NCBI GenBank assembly: GCA_016715075.1
Contig: JADKBK010000007.1
Coordinates: 124,001-188,000 of the forward strand
Length of the DNA: 64,000 nucleotides
Source: Bacteroidales bacterium
GTDB lineage: Bacteria > Bacteroidota > Bacteroidia > Bacteroidales > VadinHA17
Direction: 5' to 3'
Shown: one piece after another, positions 45,540 through 55,402 of the stretch
Layout: each line of letters begins with the position of its first letter
Position numbering within the stretch: position 1 is the stretch's first letter
Made by a program: the position numbers and the translations under genes
Notes under the pieces: generated by a model
What the model was told of the DNA's origin: nothing
Databases searched by the model: none
The model's input: only the letters and a program-made list of their open reading frames with translations

Positions 45540-47260
45540 TTATTTATCTCCTCCCTTAAATGTATTTTTGTACTATCGAGTTGAATTGCATAGTTCCAGC
45601 TATCAGCAGCTTTTGTACAGTTGTGCTGTTTTGCCTGTATAAAACCGTAATGCTCAAACCATTCAGCATCAGGAGCCTGTCCCGAATTAATTATTTGTTC
45701 CATAACCCTGGCAGCTTCCTTTAATTTGCCTCGTTTATAAAGCACCCATGCGTATGTATCCAGATAAGTATTATTATTTTTCTCTATCTCTATAACCTTC
45801 TTTGCCATTATCTCTGCTTCCTTAAGATTTTGATTCTGTTCAGCCAGATAATATGCATAATTATTAATAACAGTTAAGTCCTCTCCATCCGATTTCACAG
45901 CAATTTCAAAGGTCTCAAAAGCCTTTGCATAATCTTTCATTCTGTAATAAACATCAGCTCTCATTGTAAGAACCTGGGTCATAAACCCTTTATTATCTCC
46001 CGCTAAAATTTCAGCCTTTCTTATCTCTTCCAGGGCTATATCATAACTTTTACATTCCATGGCCCCATTCGCATACAGTATCTTTGCCAGAAAAGATCGG
46101 TTGAATCTTGTAGCGCATTCTTCTCCTCTAACCATCAGGCTTTTAAAATCCCTTTTCTGATTCAGCACAAGAAGAAGTTTTTCATATGCGTAGTAATTAT
46201 CCGGATTGATCTTCACAATTTCCTCCAGTCTGGACTCCGCCTCATCAAGTTTACCCATCTTAATAAGGGCTTCAGGTCTTAAAAGCGGTACTATGTCATC
46301 ATTCTTATAATTAGCTTCAAATACCATTACTGCAATCAATAATTCATTACTGTTTTTTTGAATCAGATCCGGCAATTCTATTAGTCTTGCGAAAAGAGTA
46401 ATTTTATCTTCTCTTCGGACATTATTGTTAAGAATGACGTTATTCAGAAGAAAAAATAGTTCCTGATAATTTTTCTCGTTAATAAGAAAATCACAAATAG
46501 CCAACTGCACCTGAGGATTATCGGGATTTCGCTCTAAAAGATCATTATATACCTCTTTTGCCTTTTCGCTTTCGCCCTTCTGACTATATATTTCTGCCAG
46601 CAGACCGTTATATAGTACGACATCAGGATTTTCTCTTATAAGCAATCTGGCTTTTTCAAGTGCCTGTTCATACTTTTCGGCTCCAATCAGAGTTCTGATC
46701 AATGAAACCGTAGAGTTTTCGTTAACACCATATTTTGAATCGAATGAATCGAATATACGAATTGCCTTATCGTAATTTTTATTCTCAGTATACAGATTTC
46801 CTAAAGTAAGCTGAAGATCTTCCGCTTCCGGAAAATACTTTACGGCAGTTTCATAAGAAAAAATTGCACTGTCCAGCTGTTGTTCCTGGTAATAAAAACC
46901 AGCCATCATCATCAAATACCAGACATTCCTTTCATCGATAATCAATGCTTTCTTTAAAAATTTCTTTGCATTTGAAAGATCCCCACCTGAACTCACTATC
47001 TGCGCCATTTGGTAATAAGCCGCATCGCTTTTAGGATTAATTATCACAGCGTTCTCCAGCAACTTTAATGCGTCACCACCATTTCCCATCAGTTTTTGCT
47101 TGATTGCTTCCACATATACATAATTGAACTTAGCCATATCATAGCCTCTGTCATCAATGATCTTCACAGATGAAGTTACAGACTTTTTATTACATGATCC
47201 AATAATTAAAGCCGCACAAACAAAAACAATAATCTGATAAAATAATTTTCTCATTTTCAT
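45527..47260 (-). CDS. tetratricopeptide repeat lipoprotein
   Basis: This is a 577-residue protein with a lipoprotein signal (MKMRKLFYQIIVFVCAALIIGSC) and about 12 tandem TPR helix pairs, such as PKSDAAYYQMAQIVSSGGD, EDLQLTLGNLYTENKNYD and VVLYNGLLAEIYSQKGES. It is a scaffold for protein interactions, anchored to the outer or inner membrane from the periplasmic side. It heads the operon leading to EnvC-like, ybeY, mnmG and uvrC. Start ATG 47260 or 47254. No enzymatic activity is expected. Confidence 0.88.
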   Translation of the reverse strand: MKMRKLFYQIIVFVCAALIIGSCNKKSVTSSVKIIDDRGYDMAKFNYVYVEAIKQKLMGNGGDALKLLENAVIINPKSDAAYYQMAQIVSSGGDLSNAKKFLKKALIIDERNVWYLMMMAGFYYQEQQLDSAIFSYETAVKYFPEAEDLQLTLGNLYTENKNYDKAIRIFDSFDSKYGVNENSTVSLIRTLIGAEKYEQALEKARLLIRENPDVVLYNGLLAEIYSQKGESEKAKEVYNDLLERNPDNPQVQLAICDFLINEKNYQELFFLLNNVILNNNVRREDKITLFARLIELPDLIQKNSNELLIAVMVFEANYKNDDIVPLLRPEALIKMGKLDEAESRLEEIVKINPDNYYAYEKLLLVLNQKRDFKSLMVRGEECATRFNRSFLAKILYANGAMECKSYDIALEEIRKAEILAGDNKGFMTQVLTMRADVYYRMKDYAKAFETFEIAVKSDGEDLTVINNYAYYLAEQNQNLKEAEIMAKKVIEIEKNNNTYLDTYAWVLYKRGKLKEAARVMEQIINSGQAPDAEWFEHYGFIQAKQHNCTKAADSWNYAIQLDSTKIHLREEINNCGK

Positions 47261-47965
47261 TTATTTCAAGTATTGCCGAATCCTCCGGCTCCTCTTTTAA
47301 TATTTCTACCTTTTCCCCAATATTTAACTATTCTTCGTATATCCCTCTTGAAATAACCTAATGTCAAATCCCTTAATCATCCCTGGTAAAAGTCTATTTT
47401 ACAAGTATTAAGAACTAAGCACATCTCCCCACATCTTTCAACACCAATTATCCGACGTGAATTCAGTATCAATATTCTAATAAAAACTAATGCCGTCAGA
47501 AGATTTATTCTAATAATCTATAAACAATTAACCTGATTTACATAATAAATTAACACCCATAAATCTCCATTTCTTAAAAAGAGTTTTTTATTTAATTAGT
47601 ATACTGTGCAATCTCTATTAATAAAACAATAAAAACGTCACTTACATGCTATTTTGTATACAAATCCCGGTATTTAAAACACAGCCCGAAAATTACCATA
47701 AAAACAGCGATTAAAAAATAAGGTAACAGATTTAACATAATATAGTTTACTCTGCAATATCTGTATGCAAAGAGAAAAGAATAACCCATCATAGAATTAT
47801 TTTAAAGAACTTTTGCCAGGCCCTAAGCAGTATGATCCAAATCTGAAATTTATATACTCCTCATTATTAACTATATAAGCATCTCAAATAGTGAAACTAT
47901 GAGTATCCCACTTATAAAAAATACTAAATTGAAAGTAATATTTTCGTGCATAGCTCAAAGTTAAA
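47261..47965. other. 705-base AT-rich intergenic region
   Basis: Upstream of the TPR gene (minus) and the cyclophilin gene (plus). I saw no tRNA, no inverted repeat of note and no coding frame of credible composition. Besides AT-rich runs it holds the -33/-7 promoter for the cyclophilin at its right end. Confidence 0.5.
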
Positions 47966-47973
47966 TATCTTTG
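47966..47973 (+). promoter_or_regulatory. -7 promoter element upstream of the cyclophilin gene
   Basis: TATCTTTG fits TAnnTTTG. TTTTCG at 47941-47946, about 20 bases upstream, may be the -33 element. The ATG follows 43 bases later. Confidence 0.6.
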
Positions 47974-48015
47974 CACTTTGCTTTGCATTACGTTATTAAC
48001 CAAAATACAAAATTC

Positions 48016-48831
48016 ATGAACACCATTTTCAAAAAGTTTATTATACTCCCTCTATTACTGTTACTTTATTCCTGTAACGCTCCGGGCGGTAATGATAATA
48101 CCACAGTAATAATAAAAACCACCCTCGGTGATATTAAAATAAAACTTTATGACGATACACCAATTCACAGGGACAATTTCATAAAGCTTGTTAATGCCGG
48201 TATCTTTGAAAATGTTCTATTTCACAGAGTAATAAAAGATTTTATGATACAGACCGGCGATCCTTTAACCCGGCCTGATAAGGCTAAAACATTCCCTGAT
48301 TCAGTCAATACTTTTACTATCCCTGCTGAACTGAATCCTTTATACTATCATAAGAAAGGTGCTTTGGCTGCCGCCAGAACAGGCAATGAGGAGAATCCTG
48401 AAATGCGTTCCTCCGGAACTCAATTCTATATTGTTCAAGGGGTAAAATACAATGATATTGAGTTGGATCAGGCAGAACAAAAGATTAATAGTAATATTAA
48501 ACAGTCAGTCTTTAACAGAATAATGAAACATACATCCGACAGTCTGGCAGCCTCTGGTAAAACAGCCACAGAAGCCGAGGTCCAGGAGATCGCATCCATG
48601 ACGATGTTCAATTACCTGTCTACAGTTAAAACTTACAAACTATCTGAAGAACAGCGTACTGTCTATAAACAAATTGGAGGGGTACCCCGTCTTGATGGAA
48701 CATATACAGTTTTTGGAGAGGTCACAGAAGGTCTCGATATTGTTGACAGAATAGCCTCAACAGCTACAGCAGCCAATGATAAACCGGTCGATGATATCAG
48801 AATATTAAAAATAAAGGTTGTCAGTAACTAA
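48016..48831 (+). CDS. cyclophilin-type peptidyl-prolyl isomerase, lipoprotein
   Basis: This is a 271-residue exported isomerase. The start ATG 48016 gives MNTIFKKFIILPLLLLL and lipobox YSC. The cyclophilin domain is recognised from TTLGDIKIKLYDDTP and LFHRVIKDFMIQTGDPL. An unusual helical insertion of about 75 residues (DIELDQAEQKINSNIKQSV through TVKTYKLSEEQRTV) lies between the middle and the C-terminal strand GTYTVFGEVTEGLDIVDRIA. The insertion is common in Bacteroidota relatives. The protein helps folding in the periplasm. Confidence 0.88.
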   Translation: MNTIFKKFIILPLLLLLYSCNAPGGNDNTTVIIKTTLGDIKIKLYDDTPIHRDNFIKLVNAGIFENVLFHRVIKDFMIQTGDPLTRPDKAKTFPDSVNTFTIPAELNPLYYHKKGALAAARTGNEENPEMRSSGTQFYIVQGVKYNDIELDQAEQKINSNIKQSVFNRIMKHTSDSLAASGKTATEAEVQEIASMTMFNYLSTVKTYKLSEEQRTVYKQIGGVPRLDGTYTVFGEVTEGLDIVDRIASTATAANDKPVDDIRILKIKVVSN

Positions 48832-48855
48832 TCTAAATATCTAAATCAATTTCAA

Positions 48856-49896
48856 ATGATTAATAAAATAACTGAATTACTGAAAGAGATTAATTCGCTG
48901 ACTCTTCAAACTGCAGAGGAACTTGAGCAATACCGTTTGAAATATCTTAGTAAAAAAGGTCTTATTTCAGAACTCTTTGAAGATTTCCGTAATGTAGCTG
49001 CAGCTGACAAAAAAGATGTCGGTCAAAAGCTCAATCAGTTAAAGGCCAGCTCTCTTGAAAAATTCAATCTTTTCAAAGCACATTTGGAAACAACACAGGA
49101 TATTTCCACCGGAACAGATCTTACAAGGCCGGCTTTCCCCCATATTATCGGATCTCGTCATCCGATATCAATCGTAAGGAATGAGATAATAAATATCTTT
49201 ACCCGTATTGGCTTTATTGTCTCGGAAGGACCAGAGATAGAAGATGACGATCATGTCTTTACCAAACTTAACTTTGCTCCGGAACACCCTGCAAGGGACA
49301 TGCAGGATACATTCTATATTTCACGGATTTCCGCTGAAGATTCCAATCCTGGCGATATTCTACTGAGAACCCATACCTCCTCAGTACAGGTCAGGGTAAT
49401 GCAGGGAGAAAAACCTCCTATTCGTACAATTTCGCCCGGACGAGTATTCCGCAATGAAGCCATTTCAGCCAGGGCGCATTGCATTTTTCATCAGGTAGAA
49501 GGACTTTATATCGATGAAAATGTATCATTTGCAGATCTGAAACAAACACTTCTTTTCTTTGCCCGTGAAATGTTCGGAAAAGAGACTGAAATAAGACTCC
49601 GGCCTTCCTACTTTCCATTTACTGAACCATCGGCCGAGATGGATGTAAGCTGCAGGATTTGCGGAGGCAAAGGGTGTAATGTATGTAAATACACCGGATG
49701 GCTCGAGATTCTTGGTTGTGGTATGGTTCATCCTAATGTTCTGGAATCTTGCAATATAGACAGCCAAAAATATACTGGTTTCGCATTCGGAATGGGCATT
49801 GAAAGGCTGGCAATGCTTAAATACCAGGTTAATGACCTGCGTCTCTATTTTGAAAATGACATACGCTTTCTTGATCAGTTTAAAACTGCATTTTAA
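48856..49896 (+). CDS. pheS: phenylalanine-tRNA ligase alpha subunit
   Basis: This is a 346-residue class II synthetase subunit. Conserved motifs are GPEIEDDDHVFTKLNFAPEHPARDMQDTFY (motif 1 region), ISPGRVFRNEAISARAHCIFHQVEGL (motif 2) and GFAFGMGIERLAMLKYQVNDLRLYFENDIRFLDQF (motif 3). An inserted cysteine-rich loop, CRICGGKGCNVCKYTGW, may bind zinc. The N-terminal coiled coil is present. The beta subunit gene (pheT) is not in the window. Start ATG 48856, 24 bases behind the isomerase gene. Confidence 0.96.
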   Translation: MINKITELLKEINSLTLQTAEELEQYRLKYLSKKGLISELFEDFRNVAAADKKDVGQKLNQLKASSLEKFNLFKAHLETTQDISTGTDLTRPAFPHIIGSRHPISIVRNEIINIFTRIGFIVSEGPEIEDDDHVFTKLNFAPEHPARDMQDTFYISRISAEDSNPGDILLRTHTSSVQVRVMQGEKPPIRTISPGRVFRNEAISARAHCIFHQVEGLYIDENVSFADLKQTLLFFAREMFGKETEIRLRPSYFPFTEPSAEMDVSCRICGGKGCNVCKYTGWLEILGCGMVHPNVLESCNIDSQKYTGFAFGMGIERLAMLKYQVNDLRLYFENDIRFLDQFKTAF

Positions 49897-49953
49897 AAAG
49901 AAATTACAATCAGAAAACCAAAATTTCCAATTTAATTACTTTAAAAAAGCAAT

Positions 49954-50664
49954 ATGAAACATCAGGATATTCAGTTACCATTGTGTGACAAATGTTCCCT
50001 GGAATCTGCATCAATATTTAAATATCTTAATCCCGACGAAGTAACATCAATAAACTTTGAAAAAGATTTCCGGCAATATAAAAGAGGTGATATTTTATAC
50101 CAGGAAGGAAACCGTATCAGTGGTTTTTACTGTATAAACAGCGGTATAATCAAAGTATTTAAAACCGGATTTGATGGTAAGGAACAGATTATCCGCTTTG
50201 CAAAGAAAGGAGACATCATTGCTTACCGAAGCGTTCTCAGTAATGAACTCGCCTGCACATCGGCAAAGGTTATTGAAGATTGTCAGGTTTGTTTTATCCC
50301 GTCGGAGATACTTATATCATTCATTAAAACCAATCCAAACTTCGCTCTGGAGCTTGTTAAACTAGCCTGTCACGAACTTGGAGAGGCAAATTCATTTATT
50401 ACCGATATAGCTCAGAAAACAGTCAGAGAACGACTCGCAGAGGTACTGTTATTTCTTGTCAATGATTTCGGCCTCGACAATCAGCAATATCTTAACATTT
50501 CTCTTACACGTGAAGAGCTTGCTAATATTGTCGGAACAGCTACTGAATCAGTCATCAGGCTTTTATCTGAGTTTAAATCTGATAAGCTTGTTGAACTCAA
50601 TGGCCGAAGAATAAAGATTATTAACACAAGAGGTCTGGAAAAAATAAGCAACGTTTTTAATTAA
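49954..50664 (+). CDS. Crp/Fnr-family transcriptional regulator
   Basis: This is a 236-residue regulator with an N-terminal cyclic-nucleotide-binding-like domain (YKRGDILYQEGNRISGFYCI, KKGDIIAYRSVL) and a C-terminal winged helix-turn-helix (ISLTREELANIVGTATESVIRLLSEF). An N-terminal CDKC could be part of an oxygen-sensing cluster, but the four-cysteine set of Fnr is not complete there (other Cys at 82-110 and 138). It is a candidate regulator of the aerobic block, but no direct link is visible. Start ATG 49954. Confidence 0.82.
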   Translation: MKHQDIQLPLCDKCSLESASIFKYLNPDEVTSINFEKDFRQYKRGDILYQEGNRISGFYCINSGIIKVFKTGFDGKEQIIRFAKKGDIIAYRSVLSNELACTSAKVIEDCQVCFIPSEILISFIKTNPNFALELVKLACHELGEANSFITDIAQKTVRERLAEVLLFLVNDFGLDNQQYLNISLTREELANIVGTATESVIRLLSEFKSDKLVELNGRRIKIINTRGLEKISNVFN

Positions 50665-50712
50665 CTGGTCAGGTATTCATTCTATACCTCTCAGGCACTC
50701 CTTTTGGTTAAA

Positions 50713-51738
50713 TCAGAAAAGTGTACCAGGCATATTATATCCGAATTGCTTACCCAGGTGTTTATATGCATGCTCTGTCGCTTCCCTGCCCCTTGGAGTT
50801 CTTTTCAGGTAACCTTCTTTTATCAGAAATGGTTCATAAACTTCCTCTATTGTACCGCTTTCCTCACCTACAGCTGTTGATATAGTATTTAAACCAACAG
50901 GTCCGCCGTTGAATTTATCAATTATGACAGAAAGTATCCTGTTATCCATTTCATCAAGTCCATGCTGATCTATATTGAGCGCTTTCAATCCGTATTTTGT
51001 AATGTCCAGATCGATCATACCAGATCCCTTTACCTGAGCGAAATCTCTGATTCTCCTCAGAAGTGCATTTGCAATTCTTGGTGTACCCCTGCTTCTTCTT
51101 GCAATTTCAACAGCAGCCTCGCTGTCAATTTTAACATTCAGAATTCCTGCAGACCTTGTAACAATGCCTGTGAGTATCTCCTGATCATAATATTCAAGAT
51201 GGAACTTGATACCGAATCTGGCCCTGAGAGGACTCGTAAGTAATCCTGACCGGGTAGTAGCGCCAATAAGGGTAAAATTATTAAGAGTTAACTGCACCGA
51301 TCTGGCACTTGGTCCTTTATCTATCATTATGTCAATCTGGAAATCCTCCATTGCAGAATAAAGATATTCCTCAACAACAGGGCTTAATCTGTGTATCTCA
51401 TCTATAAAAAGTACATCCCCCTCCTGCAGATTAGTGAGCAGCCCTGCCAGATCACCTGGTTTATCAAGTACAGGCCCCGATGTTACTCTAAGATTTACGT
51501 TTAACTCATTTGAAATTATAGACGCAAGAGTAGTCTTTCCCAGGCCGGGAGGTCCATGAAGCAGTACATGATCCAGTGATTCACCTCTCTGCTTTGCAGC
51601 TGTGACAAATACAGTCAGATTCTCAATAACCTGCTTTTGTCCTTTGAAATCGCTAAAACTAAGAGGCCTTAACTGCTTCTCAAATTCCTTATCGGTGAAT
51701 GCTGTCGTTTCTTTTCTGATATTGAGATTTTCATCCAT
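50713..51738 (-). CDS. ruvB: Holliday junction branch migration DNA helicase RuvB
   Basis: RuvB drives branch migration of Holliday junctions. It is a 341-residue AAA+ ATPase with Walker A GPPGLGKT (about 62-69), Walker B FIDEIHRL, sensor 1 GATTRSG and the arginine-finger region of the winged domain (GPVGLNTISTAVGEE, GYLKRTPRGREAT). Neighbour genes (ruvA, ruvC) are not in the window. It shares a strand with and follows the YwqK-like gene. Confidence 0.96.
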   Translation of the reverse strand: MDENLNIRKETTAFTDKEFEKQLRPLSFSDFKGQKQVIENLTVFVTAAKQRGESLDHVLLHGPPGLGKTTLASIISNELNVNLRVTSGPVLDKPGDLAGLLTNLQEGDVLFIDEIHRLSPVVEEYLYSAMEDFQIDIMIDKGPSARSVQLTLNNFTLIGATTRSGLLTSPLRARFGIKFHLEYYDQEILTGIVTRSAGILNVKIDSEAAVEIARRSRGTPRIANALLRRIRDFAQVKGSGMIDLDITKYGLKALNIDQHGLDEMDNRILSVIIDKFNGGPVGLNTISTAVGEESGTIEEVYEPFLIKEGYLKRTPRGREATEHAYKHLGKQFGYNMPGTLF

Positions 51739-51750
51739 TTTAAAACTCCT

Positions 51751-53350
51751 CTATTTAATCAGCTTTGTGTCGCTTTCCGGAAGCTTTATTTTAACTCCAT
51801 TAATGCTAACCTCAACATCATTTTTATAAGCAATTGTCAATAAAGTATTTCCCAATTCATCAAACTTTTTCCATGTTTTTTCTCTTACACCGGTCTGATA
51901 ATACTGTTCTTCCTTTACACGTCCGTCCTCATAATAAAACGTATGGGATCCATCGGGATTACCCTGTACAAAATTACCTTTGGATTTAAGTTTTTCCTCC
52001 GGATAGTATGTCTTCCACAAACCGTCTTTCAAACCCAGAATATATTTTCCCACTTCAGTATTATCACCTGACTTATATTTCCATTCTCCGTTTTTCTCCC
52101 CATCCGAATACTGACCCTGAGAGATAATTTCACCGTTAATTGAATATTCCACAAAAGAACCATCCCTTTTACCCTGAAAATACTCTTCTTCCCTCAGTAC
52201 CGCATTGTTATCATAATACCATTTCCAAATTCCATCAGGACGCCCATTATTATAGGAGCCTGTCTGTTCAACCCCCCCTTCTTTTTTTTTTTTTTTTTTT
52301 TTTTTTTTTCTTGCTTCCTTTGCCAGACGCATTATAGAACTTCCATACACCTGTTCTTCTGTTATCATTGAACTGACCCTCTGCCTGAACCTTTCCATTT
52401 GGAAAAAGATCCTTCCATTTACCGTTTCTGTTTCCTGATTCGTCTACTATTCCTTCAGAAATCAGCAGACCATTATCATTATAAACATATGCATTTGTTA
52501 CTTTACCATCTTTACCATAATCACGGTGTATACCAACCGGAATTTTATTTCTGTAAGGCCCGCTGTAAATGAGCTTTCCCTCCTGATCATGTTTATTAAT
52601 TATTTCTATATCAGGCTCATCTTCAACCTTATTCTTAACAATTGATCCATTATCATACAACATTGTGAGTACAAGTTTACCCCTGCTGTCATATTCCTTA
52701 TAATAACCATTCAGCTGATCATCCCTGAATGTTTTTTCAGATTTAATAGATCCATTTGGGTAAAAATCTTTCCACCCACCCTGTTTCAATCCTTTACTGT
52801 CAGTTCTGTTAATTTTTTCCCTGCTAATAAGAAAATCCTTACTGTATTCAAGCAATGATATTATATTACCTTCCTTATCATATTCTTTTGAAAGACCTTC
52901 TTTTTTTCCTTCGTTATATGTAATTGTCTGCTGAACTTTTCCATCAGGAAAATAAATATATGAAATACCCTCTTTCTTATCTCCGGCAAAAAGTTCTCTT
53001 GACCATATGTAAAGGCCTTCAGCCGGATCCTTTTTATACTTAAAATACCAACCACTCTTTTTTCCGTACAGATAATTGATCTTTTCTGTTGTGTCTCCAG
53101 CCTGATCATAGAAAATCCATATACTGTCAAGCATGAAATTTGTTCTCTTACCTTCTGATTTCTTCACACCAGTCACATAAAAGCTTTTCCAGAAACCTTC
53201 AGGTTTACCGTTTTTCATTACTCCCTGACTGGAAATTGTCCCATTCGGATATCTGAACACCTGGTAACCATCCTGTATACTTCCATTTTCCTGTCCCAAA
53301 ATCAGGTTAAACAGAAGAATAAAAAATAAAAACAATTCGATCCTTTTCAT
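51751..53350 (-). CDS. YwqK/MORN_2-type repeat protein, frame interrupted by poly-A
   Basis: The gene encodes an exported repeat protein (about 532 residues if joined). A signal peptide MKRIELFLFFILLFNLILGQ is followed by many copies of a MORN_2-like repeat such as YPNGTISSQGVMKNGKPEGFWKS. The first frame runs 53350-52268 and ends KKKRRGG, the second begins inside the same A run and continues KEGGVEQTGSYNNGRPDGIWKWY to 51751. A run of 28 A (52282-52309, minus) separates them; 27 or 30 A would join them. It is not adjacent to a toxin despite a family name of antitoxin. The repeat probably gives a beta-solenoid or similar structure. The gene is either slippage-prone or misassembled here. Confidence 0.75.
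52282..52309. repeat. homopolymer of 28 T (A on coding strand) within the YwqK-like gene
   Basis: A run of 28 T followed by C, with a second run of seven C (52272-52278) close by. It lies in the middle of a coding gene, where the minus strand reads a poly-lysine run. Such a long tract is rare in bacterial coding DNA. Confidence 0.9.
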
Positions 53351-53352
53351 AT

Positions 53353-54306
53353 TTAAAGACCCAGTTTTTCAGAAATTTCCATCATTCTTAAAATTGGCTT
53401 TCTTGCTTTGAGCAGGATGTCCTTATCCAGAAAAATTTCAGGTTTTTCGTTCTTCAGACAATTTACAATTTTCTCCAAAGTAATTAGTTTCATGAAACTA
53501 CACTCACTACAACCGCATGTTGAATCCCTGGGAGGAGCAGGTATATAGTTCTTTCCAGGGTTCTCCTTTTTCATCTGGTGGATTATTCCGGGCTCAGTTC
53601 CTACAATATAAGAATTTCCTTTATCATTTTTGGTAAATTGAAGCAAAGCGGAAGTAGATCCAATAAAATCTGCAACCATTCTTACCGGTAATTCGCATTC
53701 CGGATGAACAATAATTTTTGCCTCAGGATTCTGATCCTTCAGCTTAAGAATTGCTTCCAATGAAAATTCCTCATGCACATGACAGGTTCCGTTCCAGACA
53801 AGTATATCGCGTCCCGTTTTATTAAGAACATAATTACCAAGATTACGATCAGGGGCAAAAATTATCTTTTCCTCGATTGGAAGAGATTCAACAATCTGAA
53901 CAGCATTTGAGGATGTGCAAATTATATCTGACAGTGCTTTTACCTCAGCGCTTGTATTCACGTATGTAACAACTGTCCTTCCGGGATTCTCATTAATAAA
54001 CTTCTTAAAATCAATTGCTTTGCATGAATCAGAAAGACTGCATCCTGCGTTCATATCGGGAAGCAATACTTTTTTATCTGGTGCAAGAATTTTAGCTGTT
54101 TCAGCCATAAATTTAACACCGGCGAATAGTATGATGTCAGCATTATTTGAAGCTGCTTTCTGAGAAAGAGCCAGGCTGTCACCAACAAAATCAGCTATAT
54201 CCTGAATATCTCCTGTCTGGTAATAGTGAGCAAGAATTATTGCATTCTTCTCTTTCTTAAGAGTATTTATTTCAGAAATAATTTTTTCAGATCCCTTGCT
54301 TTCCAT
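53353..54306 (-). CDS. nadA: quinolinate synthase
   Basis: NadA condenses iminoaspartate and dihydroxyacetone phosphate to quinolinate for NAD. It is a 317-residue [4Fe-4S] enzyme. The three cluster cysteines are Cys89 in DMNAGCSLSDSC, the Cys in NGTCHVHE, and those in TCGCSECSFMK near the end. HYYQTGDIQDIADFVGDSLALSQ at the start matches the family. The gene begins two bases beyond the start of the YwqK gene. No other nad gene is adjacent. Confidence 0.95.
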   Translation of the reverse strand: MESKGSEKIISEINTLKKEKNAIILAHYYQTGDIQDIADFVGDSLALSQKAASNNADIILFAGVKFMAETAKILAPDKKVLLPDMNAGCSLSDSCKAIDFKKFINENPGRTVVTYVNTSAEVKALSDIICTSSNAVQIVESLPIEEKIIFAPDRNLGNYVLNKTGRDILVWNGTCHVHEEFSLEAILKLKDQNPEAKIIVHPECELPVRMVADFIGSTSALLQFTKNDKGNSYIVGTEPGIIHQMKKENPGKNYIPAPPRDSTCGCSECSFMKLITLEKIVNCLKNEKPEIFLDKDILLKARKPILRMMEISEKLGL

Positions 54307-54953
54307 TTCAATTTCAATATTTCACACTGTAAACTTAATCAATATACTTACAACGTTAATTTTCAAAATAAGTGTTTCATGATTTTTATTAACATCATTA
54401 TTCTTAATATTTAATTTTAAATTATTTTCTAATGATGATGATGTTATGCTGTTAATTGTGTTAAAAGAAAAATAAGATTTTTATTGTTTTTATTGACATT
54501 ACAACTGTATTAACAATTTTTCAACAGATCAAAAAATATACCGTTTTTGAAAATCAGCATATTAGTAAACTAATTAACAATTGTTATGATAAGATTACTG
54601 ATACTATTAATAGGGCAAAATTATAGTTTTTAAGGTTCATTTCCGGTTCATATTTTAACATTCTTTTTGTAAAACTTTCCAGTGGGTTGTTTAAAACCTT
54701 CATAATCCAGGGAAATGCTCATAAAGGATGAACTTATAAGAAATAATATATTCTTTTTTTACATGTTATTAACATGAATTGTTAACTGAGGAACGATTTA
54801 TCTTATGCGTAACAAACAATATTATTACTGTTTTGTTATTCATTCACATTTCATTGGTTATATATAAAAGATATAAGTATACTTTTTTCCGATAATTCAT
54901 CAATTATATTAATTTGCGATAAAATTTAAGAAATCAGTATAAAGACTATTAAT
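54307..54953. other. 647-base strongly AT-rich divergent intergenic region
   Basis: Between nadA (minus) and rpiB (plus). It is about three-quarters A+T and rich in TTAACA and TTGTTA words. Examples are TAATTAACAATTGTTATGATAA at 54570-54591 and TGTTATTAACATGAATTGTTAAC at 54764-54786. No consensus TTATCCACA box was found. It may be promoter DNA only, or an origin-like unwinding region; the parS pair 14-17 kb away makes the latter worth testing. Confidence 0.35.
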
Positions 54954-55400
54954 TTGAAAAAGAATAAACTAGCAATAGTATCTGATCATGCCGGTTACAT
55001 CCTGAAAGAAAAGTTACTCAGGTATCTTTTAAAGGAGCAGTATGAGGTAAAGGATTTTGGATGTTTTTCGGAAGAGAGTGTTGATTATCCCGACTTTGGT
55101 CATCCTCTTGCAAATGCTGTTGCTACAGGGGAATTTGACATGGGTATATCGATTTGCGGGACTGGCAACGGAATCAATATGGTCGTGAACAAGCATCCTG
55201 GTATAAGGAGTGCATTATGCTGGAACGAAGAGATATCCAGGTTGGCAAGGGCACACAATGATGCAAATATCTGTTCATTGCCAGGAAGATTTATATCTGA
55301 ATCTGAAGCGTACCTTATAGTAAAAACATTCCTTAACACTGAATTTGAAGGTGGACGTCATAAGCGAAGAATAGATAAGATTTCATTAAAAATGTATTGA
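54954..55400 (+). CDS. rpiB: ribose-5-phosphate isomerase B
   Basis: RpiB interconverts ribose 5-phosphate and ribulose 5-phosphate. It is a 148-residue enzyme with SDHAGYILKEKL, the active-site FGCFSEESVDYPDFG, GTGNGINMVVNKHPGIRSALCW and ARAHNDANICSLPGRF. The start is TTG at 54954; no ATG lies in the first ten codons. In Bacteroidota it is often annotated RpiB/LacA/LacB family; allose 6-phosphate isomerase is the alternative. Overlaps the Rrf2 gene frame by no more than a few bases. Confidence 0.93.
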   Translation: MKKNKLAIVSDHAGYILKEKLLRYLLKEQYEVKDFGCFSEESVDYPDFGHPLANAVATGEFDMGISICGTGNGINMVVNKHPGIRSALCWNEEISRLARAHNDANICSLPGRFISESEAYLIVKTFLNTEFEGGRHKRRIDKISLKMY

Positions 55401-55402
55401 TT

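Noticed and set aside
47261..47965. Possible tRNA or small RNA in the long intergenic gap
   Set aside because: No cloverleaf, no GC-rich stem and no terminator were found.
52268..53350. Toxin-antitoxin system suggested by the YwqK family name
   Set aside because: No toxin gene adjoins it; the name derives from one characterised member and does not hold for exported repeat proteins.
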